Positions 44,030 through 54,232 of a stretch of 64,000 nucleotides of DNA are shown one piece after another; the stretch's first letter is position 1, and every line of letters begins with the position of its first letter. Under the pieces are notes generated by a model that was given only the letters and a program-made list of their open reading frames with translations, was not told where the DNA came from and did not search any database. The position numbers and the translations under genes were made by a program. The stretch comes from Methanobacterium paludis (GTDB lineage Archaea; Methanobacteriota; Methanobacteria; Methanobacteriales; Methanobacteriaceae): the NCBI RefSeq assembly GCF_000214725.1, contig NC_015574.1, positions 558,001-622,000 on the forward strand, given 5' to 3'.

Positions 44030-45570
44030 AAGAAGTCATTGGAAGGTGTATAGGAGAGACTACACTTGGTTATGTAAGCTTCGTCTCCAAGGAAATGCCC
44101 AAAGTTGGGGAATATGTTTCATTAAATTATGATAATAAAAATGTCCTGGGAATGATAGAAGCCCTTGTTAGGGGCAGTGTTTCAATCAATGATGATATTT
44201 ACGACCCCAAAACCATTGAGAGGATAAGAGAAATTGAAGGAGACGACCATTACGTAAAAGGAAAGGTCAGAATTCTTGGGGACATAGACAACGATCTCAG
44301 AATTCCACGGACACCAGCACCTCCTGGAACTGAAATAAAAACAGCTGATTGCGAGGTTCTAAAAGAGATATTTCATGTTGATAAATACGGTTTGAAACTT
44401 GGAAACCTCATAACACAGGAAGAAGTTGAAATAGAAGTTGACATAAACAAAATGGTGACGCGACACTTGGCTGTTTTAGCAATGACCGGTGCAGGAAAAT
44501 CAAACACGGTTTCGGTCATTGTAGATGGGCTTTTAAAAGTTAATGGAAGTGTATTAATATGCGACATGCATTCTGAGTATGTTAACACGGAGTTTGGTGA
44601 AGATAAGGTTAACATAATAAAGCCAGAGATCAACCCCCTCTACCTTTCTTTTTCTGAAATCAAAAAGCTGTCCAACATACCACCAAACGCCTACGTCCAG
44701 GAGAGATACTTTAGAAAAGCCTATAAATTGGCCAAAAAAACTTTAATGAAAGGTTCAAGGGGAAAAGATTTCATAGCTTTAATATTAAGCCAGCTTGAAT
44801 CGTGGATTTTAGAAGTGGACGCTGATTCATCTGAAGATAAATCAAATTCATCTGTTAATGCTTCCGACAGAAAATCCATAACCGATGTTTTAAACAAGAT
44901 AGAACACATGCATGAGATGTACGGGAACATCCTGAACATGGAAGCAAGGGACATTATAGACAACCTTGAAATTGGTAAAGCCAACATACTGGATCTGGGT
45001 GCAGTTGACGAGTTTGCATCAGATGTTGTTGTAAGCCACGTTCTTCGAAACGTTTTAAGTAGTAGAAAAGAATTTTTAAGAACTAAAGATGGTCTTTCAT
45101 TTCCAATATTTTCAATAATTGAGGAAGCCCATATTTTAGCCCCTCAAAACAGAAAAACGGAGTCTAAAAACTGGATAAGCAGGATAGCAAGGGAGGGCCG
45201 TAAATTTGGAGTTGGACTTTGCTTGGTCAGCCAGAGCCCAAAATCACTGGATTCCGATGCTCTTTCACAGGCAAACAACATGATAATCCTCAGACTGGTG
45301 GAGCCCACAGACCAGAGCCATGTACAGAGGGCCAGTGAAAGCCTCAGTGACGACCTAATATCACAGCTGCCATCGCTCAACATAGGAGAAGCAATTGTAT
45401 TGGGGCTGATGACAAGGATACCCACCTTGGTCAAGATAGATGAATTCAAGGGCAAGATATCTGGAGGAGACCTCAACATCGTTGAGGAATGGTCCAGATC
45501 CCTAAAACATAAGAAAGAAATTCTTGAAGAGCAGAAAAAGGAGTATGAGGATCTTGGGGGAGATTATTGA
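44026..45570 (+). CDS. herA: DNA translocase/helicase HerA
   Basis: HerA is a hexameric ATPase that pumps DNA to NurA during end resection. The 514-residue protein has the N-terminal HAS-barrel (about 1-120), Walker A MTGAGKSN near residues 153-160, Walker B-like PIFSIIEEAHIL, and the arginine-finger region WISRIAREGRKFGVGLCLVSQSP. It overlaps nurA upstream, and its TGA shares a base with the mre11 ATG (TGATG), so translation of the operon is tightly coupled. Confidence 0.95.
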   Translation: MKEVIGRCIGETTLGYVSFVSKEMPKVGEYVSLNYDNKNVLGMIEALVRGSVSINDDIYDPKTIERIREIEGDDHYVKGKVRILGDIDNDLRIPRTPAPPGTEIKTADCEVLKEIFHVDKYGLKLGNLITQEEVEIEVDINKMVTRHLAVLAMTGAGKSNTVSVIVDGLLKVNGSVLICDMHSEYVNTEFGEDKVNIIKPEINPLYLSFSEIKKLSNIPPNAYVQERYFRKAYKLAKKTLMKGSRGKDFIALILSQLESWILEVDADSSEDKSNSSVNASDRKSITDVLNKIEHMHEMYGNILNMEARDIIDNLEIGKANILDLGAVDEFASDVVVSHVLRNVLSSRKEFLRTKDGLSFPIFSIIEEAHILAPQNRKTESKNWISRIAREGRKFGVGLCLVSQSPKSLDSDALSQANNMIILRLVEPTDQSHVQRASESLSDDLISQLPSLNIGEAIVLGLMTRIPTLVKIDEFKGKISGGDLNIVEEWSRSLKHKKEILEEQKKEYEDLGGDY

Positions 45571-46715
45571 TGCAGTTTGTACACCTATCTGACACACACC
45601 TCGGTTACAGACAGTACGGGCTTTTGGAACGTGAAAACGATTTTTTAGAAGTTTTTGACCAGGCAATTGATGAGGTGGTGAGGGAAAGGCCGGATTTTGT
45701 TATACACTCTGGTGACCTATTTGAGTACTCAAGACCTCCAACAAAGGCTTTACTAACGGCACAAAAGGATATTTTAAGGTTAAAAGAAGAAAAGATCCCA
45801 ATTTATGCAATAGCAGGTAATCACGACATCATAATGAGGAAAAACGCTCTGCCACCACAGATCTTGTACAGGGACTTTGGTTTGAAACTTATAAGTCCAA
45901 AAAAACCATTCTATCTGGAAAACGATGTTTTCATAGGTGGAGCACCATATGCTTCCAAATACAACTCAAAACATCTCATAGAAAGGCTTAAAAGTATTGA
46001 AAAATCGTCCATTGAATACAAAAAAAGGATACTGGTTCTTCATCAGGGTATAGACCGTTACATACCCTATGAGTATGAGCTTAAGATTGGTGATGTTCCC
46101 AAAAGTTTCAACTACTGTGCATTCGGCCATATCCATGAAAGGGTGGTGGATGATTTTGGTGATGGAAAACTGGCGTATCCAGGTTCCACTGAAATATGGC
46201 GCTCAAACGAGATGGAAGGTTATAAGAAGAATGGTAAAGGATTTTACCTTGTTGACATCGGTGGTGAGATACCTGAAATTGAAAAAATCAACCTTAAACT
46301 TCCAAGAGAATTCATAAAAGAAACCATCCAATACCACAAGCTTAAAGATGAAATATCAAAACTAAACAACTGTATCAAAGACCTTCCAAAAAAGCCTTTA
46401 CTCCAGCTCACTGTAACTGGGGGGAATCTGAGTAGATCGGAGTTGTATGAAACTATTAACAGTGCATTTTCCGGTACCTGTCTATCTGTAAGGTCAAACT
46501 ACCAGCCTGATCTACTTGAAGGTGACCAGAACCTTCTGGAAATGGGGAAGGACGCCCTTGATATTAAAAATATACTTGAAATGCGTCTTAAAGATTTTAA
46601 TAACGAAAAAGTTTCGGAACTTGCAACAGAACTCCTAAAAGAGATGTCTGAAGGGGACTTTAAACGGGCTGAAGCTATTACAAAGGATTTTTACGAGGGA
46701 TTGTATGATAATTGA
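45570..46715 (+). CDS. mre11: DNA double-strand break repair nuclease Mre11
   Basis: Mre11 is the Mn-dependent nuclease of the Mre11-Rad50 complex. The 381-residue protein shows all phosphoesterase motifs: HLSDTHLGYRQ, HSGDLFEYS, AGNHD, LHQGID and FGHIHE, which carry the metal-binding Asp, His and Asn. The start is the ATG at 45570, overlapping the herA stop; a TTG one codon earlier is in frame. The C-terminus overlaps rad50 by 11 bases, where the Rad50-binding helices are expected. Confidence 0.96.
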   Translation: MQFVHLSDTHLGYRQYGLLERENDFLEVFDQAIDEVVRERPDFVIHSGDLFEYSRPPTKALLTAQKDILRLKEEKIPIYAIAGNHDIIMRKNALPPQILYRDFGLKLISPKKPFYLENDVFIGGAPYASKYNSKHLIERLKSIEKSSIEYKKRILVLHQGIDRYIPYEYELKIGDVPKSFNYCAFGHIHERVVDDFGDGKLAYPGSTEIWRSNEMEGYKKNGKGFYLVDIGGEIPEIEKINLKLPREFIKETIQYHKLKDEISKLNNCIKDLPKKPLLQLTVTGGNLSRSELYETINSAFSGTCLSVRSNYQPDLLEGDQNLLEMGKDALDIKNILEMRLKDFNNEKVSELATELLKEMSEGDFKRAEAITKDFYEGLYDN

Positions 46716-49407
46716 AAGCCTGACAATGAAAAACTTCAAATCACACAGGGACACTCATATAGATTTTAGCACGGGCATATCAGTCATAATGGGAGAAAAT
46801 GGGGCCGGAAAATCCAGTATACTTGAAGCTGTGAGTTTCGCACTTTTTAAACAGCATTCTGGTAAGAAAATTGAACAGCTTATTAAAATAGGTCAAAAAA
46901 AGAAGATGGTTGTGGATCTCCAGTTCCAAACAAACGGCAGAACTTACCTGGTTTCAAGGGAACGAGATAAATCATCCTCAAAATCTGTACTCAAGATAAA
47001 AGAGGGAAACAACTTTCAAACAATTTTATCCGGCGAAAAACAGGTTACAAACGAAATTCAAAACATGCTGGACATGGATGGTGACCTGTTTTTAAATGCT
47101 GTTTATGTGAGGCAGGGGGAAATAGCAGACCTTATAGACAAAGCCCCATCAGAAAAAAAACAGATGATAGGAAAACTGTTAGGGATAGAATCGCTTGAAA
47201 AGACATGGAAAAACATGCTGCCCCTTATTAATAACTACGAAATTAAAAAGGAGAATATAACTGGTAGACTGGAGTCTATGGACGGTTTGAAGGAGAATCT
47301 TAAGTCGAAGATAATTGAAAAGGATGACATTTCATCTAAAATTCAGATTTTGAACGTTCAGATTGATAAAATGGGACCTGAATTTGAATTAATGAAAGAA
47401 AAGAAAGAACTTCTGGATGAGAAGAGATCTGAATTTAAAAGGATTAAATCTGCAATAGAATCCAAAAAACAACTTTTGAATCGGGCAGAAAATGATAAAA
47501 ATGTTCTTAATAATGAAATAAGAACTATTAAGGATAAAGAAGCTGCAATACTCAGTATAAAACCAAAAATCGTAAGTCTGGATATTCTCCATCAATTGAA
47601 AGATGTATCAAGAAGCTTAAAAAACCTTCAAGAAGATGAAAAAAGGATTCAAAAAGGTTTAAAAGATATTCAAAAATTTAAAAGTATTCTGGATGAAAAC
47701 CATAAGTTCTACAGGGATTATCTGGATATTGGAGATACTATAAAACTTTTAGAAGATGAAAGACTAAAATTTGAGGGCAGCAGGACATTGATGGAACAGT
47801 GCACATCTCAAAAGTCTCAGGTCCAGGATAAGATTCAGGGATCCACAGAAAAAATAGTTAAGGGCCTTAAAGCTGCAAATAAAGTTTTAAGAACAGATTT
47901 CAGTCGTGTTGAGGAACTTGAAAATCACATAAAATCAATCAAACCTTCAACAGAAGCTAAAGTGGAGGAGATCCGTAGCAAGATAAACGGTGTTCAGCAG
48001 GAGATATCAAACCTTAAAACTCACAACAAAAACCTTGAAAAGCCCGTAAAAGAGCTTGAAAATGTTAAAGATAAGTGTCCTGTTTGTAAATCAACCATAA
48101 GTCCTGATAAAAGAGATGAGCTGATTGAAGGATATGATTGCGAGATAAAAAGTAATAAAGATAGGATATTTCAGTTAGATCATGAGTTAAAAGGGCTTAA
48201 ATCACAGAAGCATGTGTTAACGTCAAAGTTTGCGGAGATACAGAATATAAACGTTGACATCTTAAAAGAGCGCATTAAGACATTGGAACAGAGCCAAAAG
48301 GAACTGGAAAGTATAAGTTCAGATTTAGAAGGTCTCGAACCTAAAGTTTCAAAGCTCAATGAGATAGATTCTCTCCTCAAGGAGAAAAAAACAAATCAAA
48401 ATGAAATTAAAGGTAAATATGAAAGTTACATAAGTGTCAAAGGTTCCCTGGAATCCCTTGGGGACTATAATTCAAAAAATGAAGATTTGAAGAAGATACA
48501 AACCGAAATCATGTCTTTGAATGTGAATGTTCACCAGCTGACTGAAAAATCAGGAACCAATTTAAAAAATCTTGAATCTAAGATTTTGGAGCTTGAAAAT
48601 CTGAAAAGTGAATACAATCATCTTTCAGGAGAGATCAGCCAGAAAAATTCGCTCATAGAAAAGTTAGATCTTTTAGACAAGGATATAACTGGTATTAAGG
48701 AAGAAACTGTGAAGTTAGACAATGAACTGGAATCCATTGGATACAACGAGGATATTCATTCCAGTCTGCAAATGAATCTGTACAATAAAAGTCAAGAATT
48801 AACAGATTTAATCGGACAAAAAAAGGAGCTCATTGGGAAAGAAAGTGGGATTTTGGATAGGATTAAGGAGCTTGAATCTGAAGTAGAAGTTTACGGTAAA
48901 TACAAGGGGGAACTCAGAAACCTCAAGGATTTCATAAAACTTTTAAACCATATCCGAGACCTTTATGGTAAAGATGGGGTGCAAAGAGATTTAAGAAACA
49001 TTTCAAGGCCACTTATAGAGCAGAACACAAGAGAATTCTTTGAAAAGTTCAACTTCGAATACTCGGACATAAAACTGGATGAAGATTACGATGTAACTGT
49101 TTACGGCCCTGCAGGAAAAAACAGTCTTGATATGATAAGCGGAGGTGAAAGGATAGCTGTTGCACTGGCTTTAAGGCTGGGAATAACTCAGGCTTTATCC
49201 GGGGGAAACCTAGAACTGGTAATGTTAGATGAGCCCACCATACACCTTGATTCCTACAGACGCCAGGAATTAATAGATCTTCTAAAAAGAATGTCTATAA
49301 TACCGCAGATGATAATTGTAACCCATGATTCGGACCTTGAAGAAGCTGCAGACACTATTTTAAGGGTTAAAAAAGAGAAAGGAGAATCTTTCATTTTGGA
49401 ATCTTAA
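46705..49407 (+). CDS. rad50: DNA double-strand break repair ATPase Rad50
   Basis: Rad50 is an SMC-like ATPase that tethers DNA ends and controls Mre11. The 900-residue protein has Walker A GENGAGKSS near residue 30, two long coiled-coil arms, the zinc hook C458-PV-C461 (CPVCKS) at the arm apex, and the ABC signature MISGGERIAVALALRLG with Walker B LVMLDEPTIHLD at the end. Length is normal for archaea. It is the last gene of the operon, and T-rich sequence follows for termination. Confidence 0.96.
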   Translation: MIIESLTMKNFKSHRDTHIDFSTGISVIMGENGAGKSSILEAVSFALFKQHSGKKIEQLIKIGQKKKMVVDLQFQTNGRTYLVSRERDKSSSKSVLKIKEGNNFQTILSGEKQVTNEIQNMLDMDGDLFLNAVYVRQGEIADLIDKAPSEKKQMIGKLLGIESLEKTWKNMLPLINNYEIKKENITGRLESMDGLKENLKSKIIEKDDISSKIQILNVQIDKMGPEFELMKEKKELLDEKRSEFKRIKSAIESKKQLLNRAENDKNVLNNEIRTIKDKEAAILSIKPKIVSLDILHQLKDVSRSLKNLQEDEKRIQKGLKDIQKFKSILDENHKFYRDYLDIGDTIKLLEDERLKFEGSRTLMEQCTSQKSQVQDKIQGSTEKIVKGLKAANKVLRTDFSRVEELENHIKSIKPSTEAKVEEIRSKINGVQQEISNLKTHNKNLEKPVKELENVKDKCPVCKSTISPDKRDELIEGYDCEIKSNKDRIFQLDHELKGLKSQKHVLTSKFAEIQNINVDILKERIKTLEQSQKELESISSDLEGLEPKVSKLNEIDSLLKEKKTNQNEIKGKYESYISVKGSLESLGDYNSKNEDLKKIQTEIMSLNVNVHQLTEKSGTNLKNLESKILELENLKSEYNHLSGEISQKNSLIEKLDLLDKDITGIKEETVKLDNELESIGYNEDIHSSLQMNLYNKSQELTDLIGQKKELIGKESGILDRIKELESEVEVYGKYKGELRNLKDFIKLLNHIRDLYGKDGVQRDLRNISRPLIEQNTREFFEKFNFEYSDIKLDEDYDVTVYGPAGKNSLDMISGGERIAVALALRLGITQALSGGNLELVMLDEPTIHLDSYRRQELIDLLKRMSIIPQMIIVTHDSDLEEAADTILRVKKEKGESFILES

Positions 49408-49650
49408 ACTTATTTCTACTTTTTATTCTTTTATTTTTATTTAAATGTAGTCCTTTTAGTTCTTTTTTAATTATTCAATCCATTAACCTCTTATTTTAAT
49501 CTTTAAGTCTTATTTTTCCTTAAACTTCTATGTTCCGTTTGTATTTGTTTATTATTTTTAAGAAAAAAAATAAAGAACTTTATTTTTGTAGAAAATTTCT
49601 GTACAATGAACTGTTATGAATGAATGTCTTACGAATAAAATAAATTCCAT

Positions 49651-51048
49651 TCAACCATTATTGTGGGTTTTACCCCTTGCAAGGGATGCGAATATACCCA
49701 CAAGGCACATAACTGTACAGATGATGAAGACCACGTGTATGCTGTGGAGCAAACCAGGGTACTGGGCTGGTGTGATCTGAACCTGTCCAATGAAGAGTGA
49801 AAAAGCCATAAGTGCAACTCCCATGCTCAACATCTGACCTACAAGTCTCATGGTGCTTACCATTGCCGATGCAACACCATAAAACTTCTTTTGAACAGAA
49901 CCCATGATAGCACTGGTGTTGGGAGATGAAAAGAATGCAAATCCAATTCCCAGTATGGAAAGTCCAATCATTATGAAGGTTATGCTTGTGTTTGCATCGA
50001 TAAATGCAAAAAATGCAAGACCAATGGTACAGAGGCCCATTCCTGCAGATGCAATTATCTGTGCTTCAAACTTGTCTGAAAGTCTGCCTGCAAATGGGGA
50101 TAGCACAGCCATTAACACAGGCTGAACTATCAATATTAAACCAGCATAATCTGCCGGGAACCCTTTGATGTACTGCAGGTACAGGCTCAAAAGGAACACA
50201 ACTGCAAAGGTTGCACTGTAATTTATAAGGGCTGCAAGGTTTGAAAATGCAAAGGTGGTATTTTTGAAGAGTTTAATATTTAAAACAGGACTTTCCACAC
50301 GTAATTCACATATCACAAATCCTACAAGGCCTAAGATTCCTAAAACCAGCATGATAACTCCTAAAGTGCTTGACAGGATTGAAAATCCGTACATCAACAT
50401 CACAAGGGCTATGCTGTATAGTATGGACCCTTTGAAGTCGAATTTTTCTCCTTTACAAACTGCCCATTCATCTTTAAGTTTCCAGACGCTGATAACGATT
50501 ATCAAAACTCCAAGTGGTATCATGGAGTAGAAAAGACTTCTCCATCCAAAGTACTGGGTCATAATTCCACCAAGAACAGGTCCAAGTGAGAGGCCTATGT
50601 AAACGCTTGCCAGGTTTATTCCTATGGCTTTTCCCCTTTCTTGAGGAGGGAATGCAGATGTTATGATTGCAAGACCTGTAACAAAGATCATTGCACCACC
50701 AATACCCTGTAAAATACGGAATAGCAGAAGTGCAACCACGGATGGTGCCAGGGCAGATAGAAGTGACGCAACTGTGAATATTATAACACCGTAGTTGAAA
50801 ATTTTCTTCATACCGTGTATATCAGCTATTCTGCCGAATGGAACTGCAAACATGGCTGCAGCCAGTAAAAAGGATGTTGGGATCCAGCTCAGGATAATGG
50901 CATTTGCAGCAAATTCCGCACCTATTGCAGGGACTGCTATATTGATTGCAGAACTCATGAATGGTGTTAAAAAATTAGCAAGGGTTGCAATGATTAAAGC
51001 TGCAATCCTGGTTGAGTTATTATTGACACTGGACTCTCCATTTACCAT
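49651..51048 (-). CDS. MFS exporter, DHA2 (EmrB/QacA) type
   Basis: The 465-residue transporter has about 14 membrane helices and the family motifs: FMSSAINIAVPAIG (position of the DHA2 substrate-site helix), motif A PFGRIADIHGMKK and motif C YIGLSLGPVLGGIM. It is likely a proton-driven exporter of organic compounds. Unlike the pump at 25680 it has no regulator gene next to it. GGAGGAG precedes the ATG and a TATA box (AAGTATATAAAC) lies near 51090-51101. Confidence 0.9.
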   Translation of the reverse strand: MVNGESSVNNNSTRIAALIIATLANFLTPFMSSAINIAVPAIGAEFAANAIILSWIPTSFLLAAAMFAVPFGRIADIHGMKKIFNYGVIIFTVASLLSALAPSVVALLLFRILQGIGGAMIFVTGLAIITSAFPPQERGKAIGINLASVYIGLSLGPVLGGIMTQYFGWRSLFYSMIPLGVLIIVISVWKLKDEWAVCKGEKFDFKGSILYSIALVMLMYGFSILSSTLGVIMLVLGILGLVGFVICELRVESPVLNIKLFKNTTFAFSNLAALINYSATFAVVFLLSLYLQYIKGFPADYAGLILIVQPVLMAVLSPFAGRLSDKFEAQIIASAGMGLCTIGLAFFAFIDANTSITFIMIGLSILGIGFAFFSSPNTSAIMGSVQKKFYGVASAMVSTMRLVGQMLSMGVALMAFSLFIGQVQITPAQYPGLLHSIHVVFIICTVMCLVGIFASLARGKTHNNG

Positions 51049-51337
51049 GAACTTTTCTCCTCCGATTTATTTCAATAACAATAATTTGTTTATATACTTT
51101 AAATAAGTTAATAATCCTAAAACTCTATTTCAATAGGAGTAATATTTTGAATAGTAATATTAAGAAAAATTAGCAATGATCACGTAGATTGAGAATTATT
51201 TTTGATCAAGAGTTCAATTTGATTAAAAAAAATAATATAAAATCAGAATATAAACGAGTTAAATCCAAGATATAAAGAAATAAGCCGTAATATAGATGAA
51301 TTAAAATAAAAAAGAGAATTTGTTTGATTTTTTAGAA

Positions 51338-53005
51338 TCAAACGATGTTGTGCTTCTGGAGTAATCTAAGTTCATCTGTTGAAAGTTTTTTACCTTTCTT
51401 GAACTTTTCGAATAGATCCTGTGCAATCTCTTTTTCTGCCATGTTTTTCTTTTTACTGGCTTCATGTTCTGTGTTTCGTTCTTTTGACTTTGTTTTGTCA
51501 AGAGCTTTGTTTACCTTTTTTATTTCACTGAAAATGGCTTTCACAGATTCATGTTTTTCAGAAGCTTTTTGGCGGGTTTCCATGAATTCATTGTGAGCAT
51601 CATCTGCTTTAACCCTTATTTCATCGATTCTTCTGAAATATTCAATCATATTTTCATGGGTTTCCTGAGCTTTGTCTGAGAGTTCCACAACTTTTGCATG
51701 ATGTTCTTCTGATGCCGTCCTAAGTTCCTGAGCTTCAGTTCGAGTTTCTTCATCCTCATGCATACCTTTGAGTTCTTTCCTAAGATCTGTGGCTTTTTTT
51801 ACAAGTTCATTCTCTTTTTTCATGTCAAGAACTTTGGTTTCTATTGTTTTCTCAAGTTTTTCAATCTCATTTTGAGCTTGAAGTATTTCTCTTCTTCCAG
51901 AGGCCCATTCCATCTTTTTAAGTTTCTGGTTGGTCTCGTCCCTCAGTTTTTTGTATTTCTTAACTTCTTTGTTAATTTGGTCACGTTCGTCTCTGTATTT
52001 GAGGGCTTTGTCCAGATTTTCTTTTATGCTGTTGTTTAGATCGTCTCTTAGATGTTTATGTTCCCTTGCTTTCTCATTAAGTTCATCTCTTTCTTTTGTG
52101 AACTCTTTGAGTTTCTTTTCAAGTTCTTTTTTATCTTTAAGTAGTTCTTTAAAGTTTTTTCCAGCATAAGGAGATTTCTCATGAGATTTAGGTTCTTCAG
52201 TTTCCTTTTCAGTTTTAGCTAGTTCAGTACTTTTAGTTTCAGCTAGTTCAGTACTTTTAGTTTCAGCTAGTTCAGTACTTTTAGTTTCGGCTAGTTCGGT
52301 ACTTTCTGTTTCGGCTAGTTCGGTACTTTCTGTTGTTTCTTCAGGGCTGGTTTCAACTGTCTCTTCAACTTTATCTTCTTCAGCTTTAAAAACAGTTAAT
52401 AATTCTTTTAAATCCCTTTTTTCCACAACAACATCTGCAATTTCTTTTACAACTGGTTTTGCATCAAATGCTATACCCATGCCAGCTTCCTGGAGCATTG
52501 AGATATCATTTGCACCGTCGCCAACAGCTGCTGCCTCTTCTGCAGATATTTTTTCCATTTCTAAAATCTCTTTTAGAACGTCAGCTTTTGAACCGGTTAC
52601 AAGTGGGCCTGAAACTTCTCCTGTTAATTTCCCATCTTCCTCATGGAGAACGTTTGAAAATGCGTAATCCATATTCAGCTCGTTTTTCATGCGGTCTGCA
52701 ATGATTTCAAAGCTGCCGGTTATAACTGCAATTTTATACCCTCTCTTTTTGAGTTCTGCGATAGTTTCGCTGGCTCCTTCCATTAAAGGTATTTTATAAA
52801 CAGCTTCTTTAATTTCGTCAACCGAAGCTCCTTTAAGCAGAGTTATTCTTTCTTTAAGGGCTGTTTCAAAATCAAGGTCCCCTTCCATTGCCTTTTTTGT
52901 TATTTCTGATATTTTAGCTTCAACGCCCATCAGTTTGCCTATTTCATCGATGGCTTCGCCATCTATAAGAACGTTATCAAGATCAAATGCTATGAGTTTA
53001 ATCAA
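51338..53005 (-). CDS. serB: Phosphoserine phosphatase-like HAD domain fused to a long coiled coil
   Basis: Residues 1-210 form a SerB-type HAD phosphatase: motif I FDLDNVLIDG (Asp8, Asp10), ITGSF, and motif IV GDGANDISMLQEAGMG. Motif I ends in NV rather than the common GT/ST. A low-complexity linker of five ELAET-type octapeptides follows (about residues 225-265), then some 290 residues of highly charged heptad coiled coil ending near STDELRLLQKHNIV. Stand-alone SerB is about 210 residues, so this is a fusion. The phosphatase would complete serine synthesis; the coiled coil may tether or multimerise it. It lies 34 bases after the TBP gene. Confidence 0.85.
   Translation of the reverse strand: MIKLIAFDLDNVLIDGEAIDEIGKLMGVEAKISEITKKAMEGDLDFETALKERITLLKGASVDEIKEAVYKIPLMEGASETIAELKKRGYKIAVITGSFEIIADRMKNELNMDYAFSNVLHEEDGKLTGEVSGPLVTGSKADVLKEILEMEKISAEEAAAVGDGANDISMLQEAGMGIAFDAKPVVKEIADVVVEKRDLKELLTVFKAEEDKVEETVETSPEETTESTELAETESTELAETKSTELAETKSTELAETKSTELAKTEKETEEPKSHEKSPYAGKNFKELLKDKKELEKKLKEFTKERDELNEKAREHKHLRDDLNNSIKENLDKALKYRDERDQINKEVKKYKKLRDETNQKLKKMEWASGRREILQAQNEIEKLEKTIETKVLDMKKENELVKKATDLRKELKGMHEDEETRTEAQELRTASEEHHAKVVELSDKAQETHENMIEYFRRIDEIRVKADDAHNEFMETRQKASEKHESVKAIFSEIKKVNKALDKTKSKERNTEHEASKKKNMAEKEIAQDLFEKFKKGKKLSTDELRLLQKHNIV
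52217..52336 (-). repeat. 24-bp in-frame tandem repeat x 5
   Basis: Five 24-bp units start at 52217, 52241, 52265, 52289 and 52313. The first three are identical; the last two share G-for-A and CTG-for-TAG changes. They encode repeats of the octapeptide STELAETK/E in the linker of the SerB-coiled-coil protein. The number of units could vary between strains. Confidence 0.92.
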
Positions 53006-53039
53006 AAGATCACCGAGTTAATCAAGTTAAAAAATGAAA

Positions 53040-53594
53040 TTATATCAAATCCAGTTCAATTAGTCTTTCTTTGGTTTTTTCCACACCAAGTTGAGCGTCT
53101 TCTTTACTTTTTGCGCCAGTACATACTACTTTTCCTGAACCGAATAAAAGTAGAACAACTTTTGGTTCACCAAGTCTGTAAACTAGTCCGGGGAACTGTT
53201 CAGGTTCGTATTCTGTGTTTTCCAGGTCCATAGCAACTGCCTCGAGATTAAGAGTGCTCATAAGGTTTGCTGAGGCAACTATGTTCTGTATTTTTATCTC
53301 AAATTCGTGTGGTATGTCGGGGTCAAGACTTCTCATCTTGTCCACAGCTATGTGTATAGCCTTTATTGAATTTTCTATTGATTTTGCACCTGTACAAACG
53401 AGTTTTCCAGATCCAAATATTAATGCGGCTGTTTTAGGTTCTTTAAGTTTGTAAACCAGGCCGGGAAATTGTTCAACATTGTATTCTACTCCCTCAAGCG
53501 CGGGTGCAACCTTGGGAAGTTCCAAGGATTTACCGAGCGTTGCGGAAGCCACAATGTTTTCAACTTTGATTTTTACATCAGTTACATCGGTCAT
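53040..53594 (-). CDS. tbp: TATA-box-binding protein
   Basis: TBP binds the promoter TATA element and, with TFB, recruits archaeal RNA polymerase. The 184-residue protein consists of the two imperfect direct repeats of the TBP saddle: FPGLVYKLKEPKTAALIFGSGKLVCTGAKS in the first half (about residues 39-68) and FPGLVYRLGEPKVVLLLFGSGKVVCTGAKS in the second. Length is normal for archaea. The SerB-coiled-coil gene follows on the same strand. Having tbp here is a firm marker of an archaeal genome. Confidence 0.97.
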   Translation of the reverse strand: MTDVTDVKIKVENIVASATLGKSLELPKVAPALEGVEYNVEQFPGLVYKLKEPKTAALIFGSGKLVCTGAKSIENSIKAIHIAVDKMRSLDPDIPHEFEIKIQNIVASANLMSTLNLEAVAMDLENTEYEPEQFPGLVYRLGEPKVVLLLFGSGKVVCTGAKSKEDAQLGVEKTKERLIELDLI

Positions 53595-53698
53595 TTCATG
53601 TTCCTCCAGATCATTTAATCATTATTAAATATTAAATGTAGTTTATATATATTCTATAAATTGTTACTTATTATTTAAATTATAAAATCTTTATAAAA

Positions 53699-53949
53699 AT
53701 GTCTTGTTTAAATGTAAATATAACTCTTTTAAATAGATCTTTAAATAGAAACCTTCAAAAAATATTTAATATGATTATTATTGATGACCCCCTTATAAAA
53801 GAATTTCTACAAAATTGGAACATCAAACCAAAAACACAAAGAAATATTCATAAATTATCAGATTACTGCAAAGCAACAAACAAGATCCATTTGAATTGAC
53901 TGAAGATAAAAATGGGATCAGAATAAACTTAATTTTTCATGATTTTTAA
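53699..53949 (+). pseudogene. Frameshifted N-terminal relic of a tyrosine integrase
   Basis: Residues DPLIKEFLQNWNIKPKTQRN, then HKLSDYCKATNK, resemble the N-terminal SAM-like domain of archaeal tyrosine recombinases. The frame stops at 53899, but with one A restored in AACAAGATCC it continues KDPFELTEDKNGIRINLIF to a stop at 53949, as integrases do (TNK-x-PxEL). The catalytic Arg-His-Tyr domain is absent. This looks like the stub of an integrated element that was lost. Its best start is the ATG at 53771; upstream codons are doubtful. Confidence 0.55.
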
Positions 53950-54232
53950 ACGCCATATATGGTTATACAAACCTTCTAAGAATGAAACGTTTGATATAAT
54001 ACATGAATAATGAAATTGTATCTGAAGAGCTAAAACTTTTAAATATAAAACTAACTGACTTTTTTTTAAATGATTTTTTGTGAATATTTTATTTTTAACT
54101 GATTTTGGATATAAAAAAAGGCGTCAGTTATTATATTATAAATATAATACAAATAATTATAATATTTCTTGGTAATGTAGTAATTAATGTTCATTACAGA
54201 TTAAACCTTTTTTAGTAATTCAGGTGATGATG

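Noticed and set aside
54004..54084. 26-codon frame MNNEIVSEELKLL...
   Set aside because: No ribosome site or promoter at a fitting distance; such frames are expected by chance in A/T-rich DNA.
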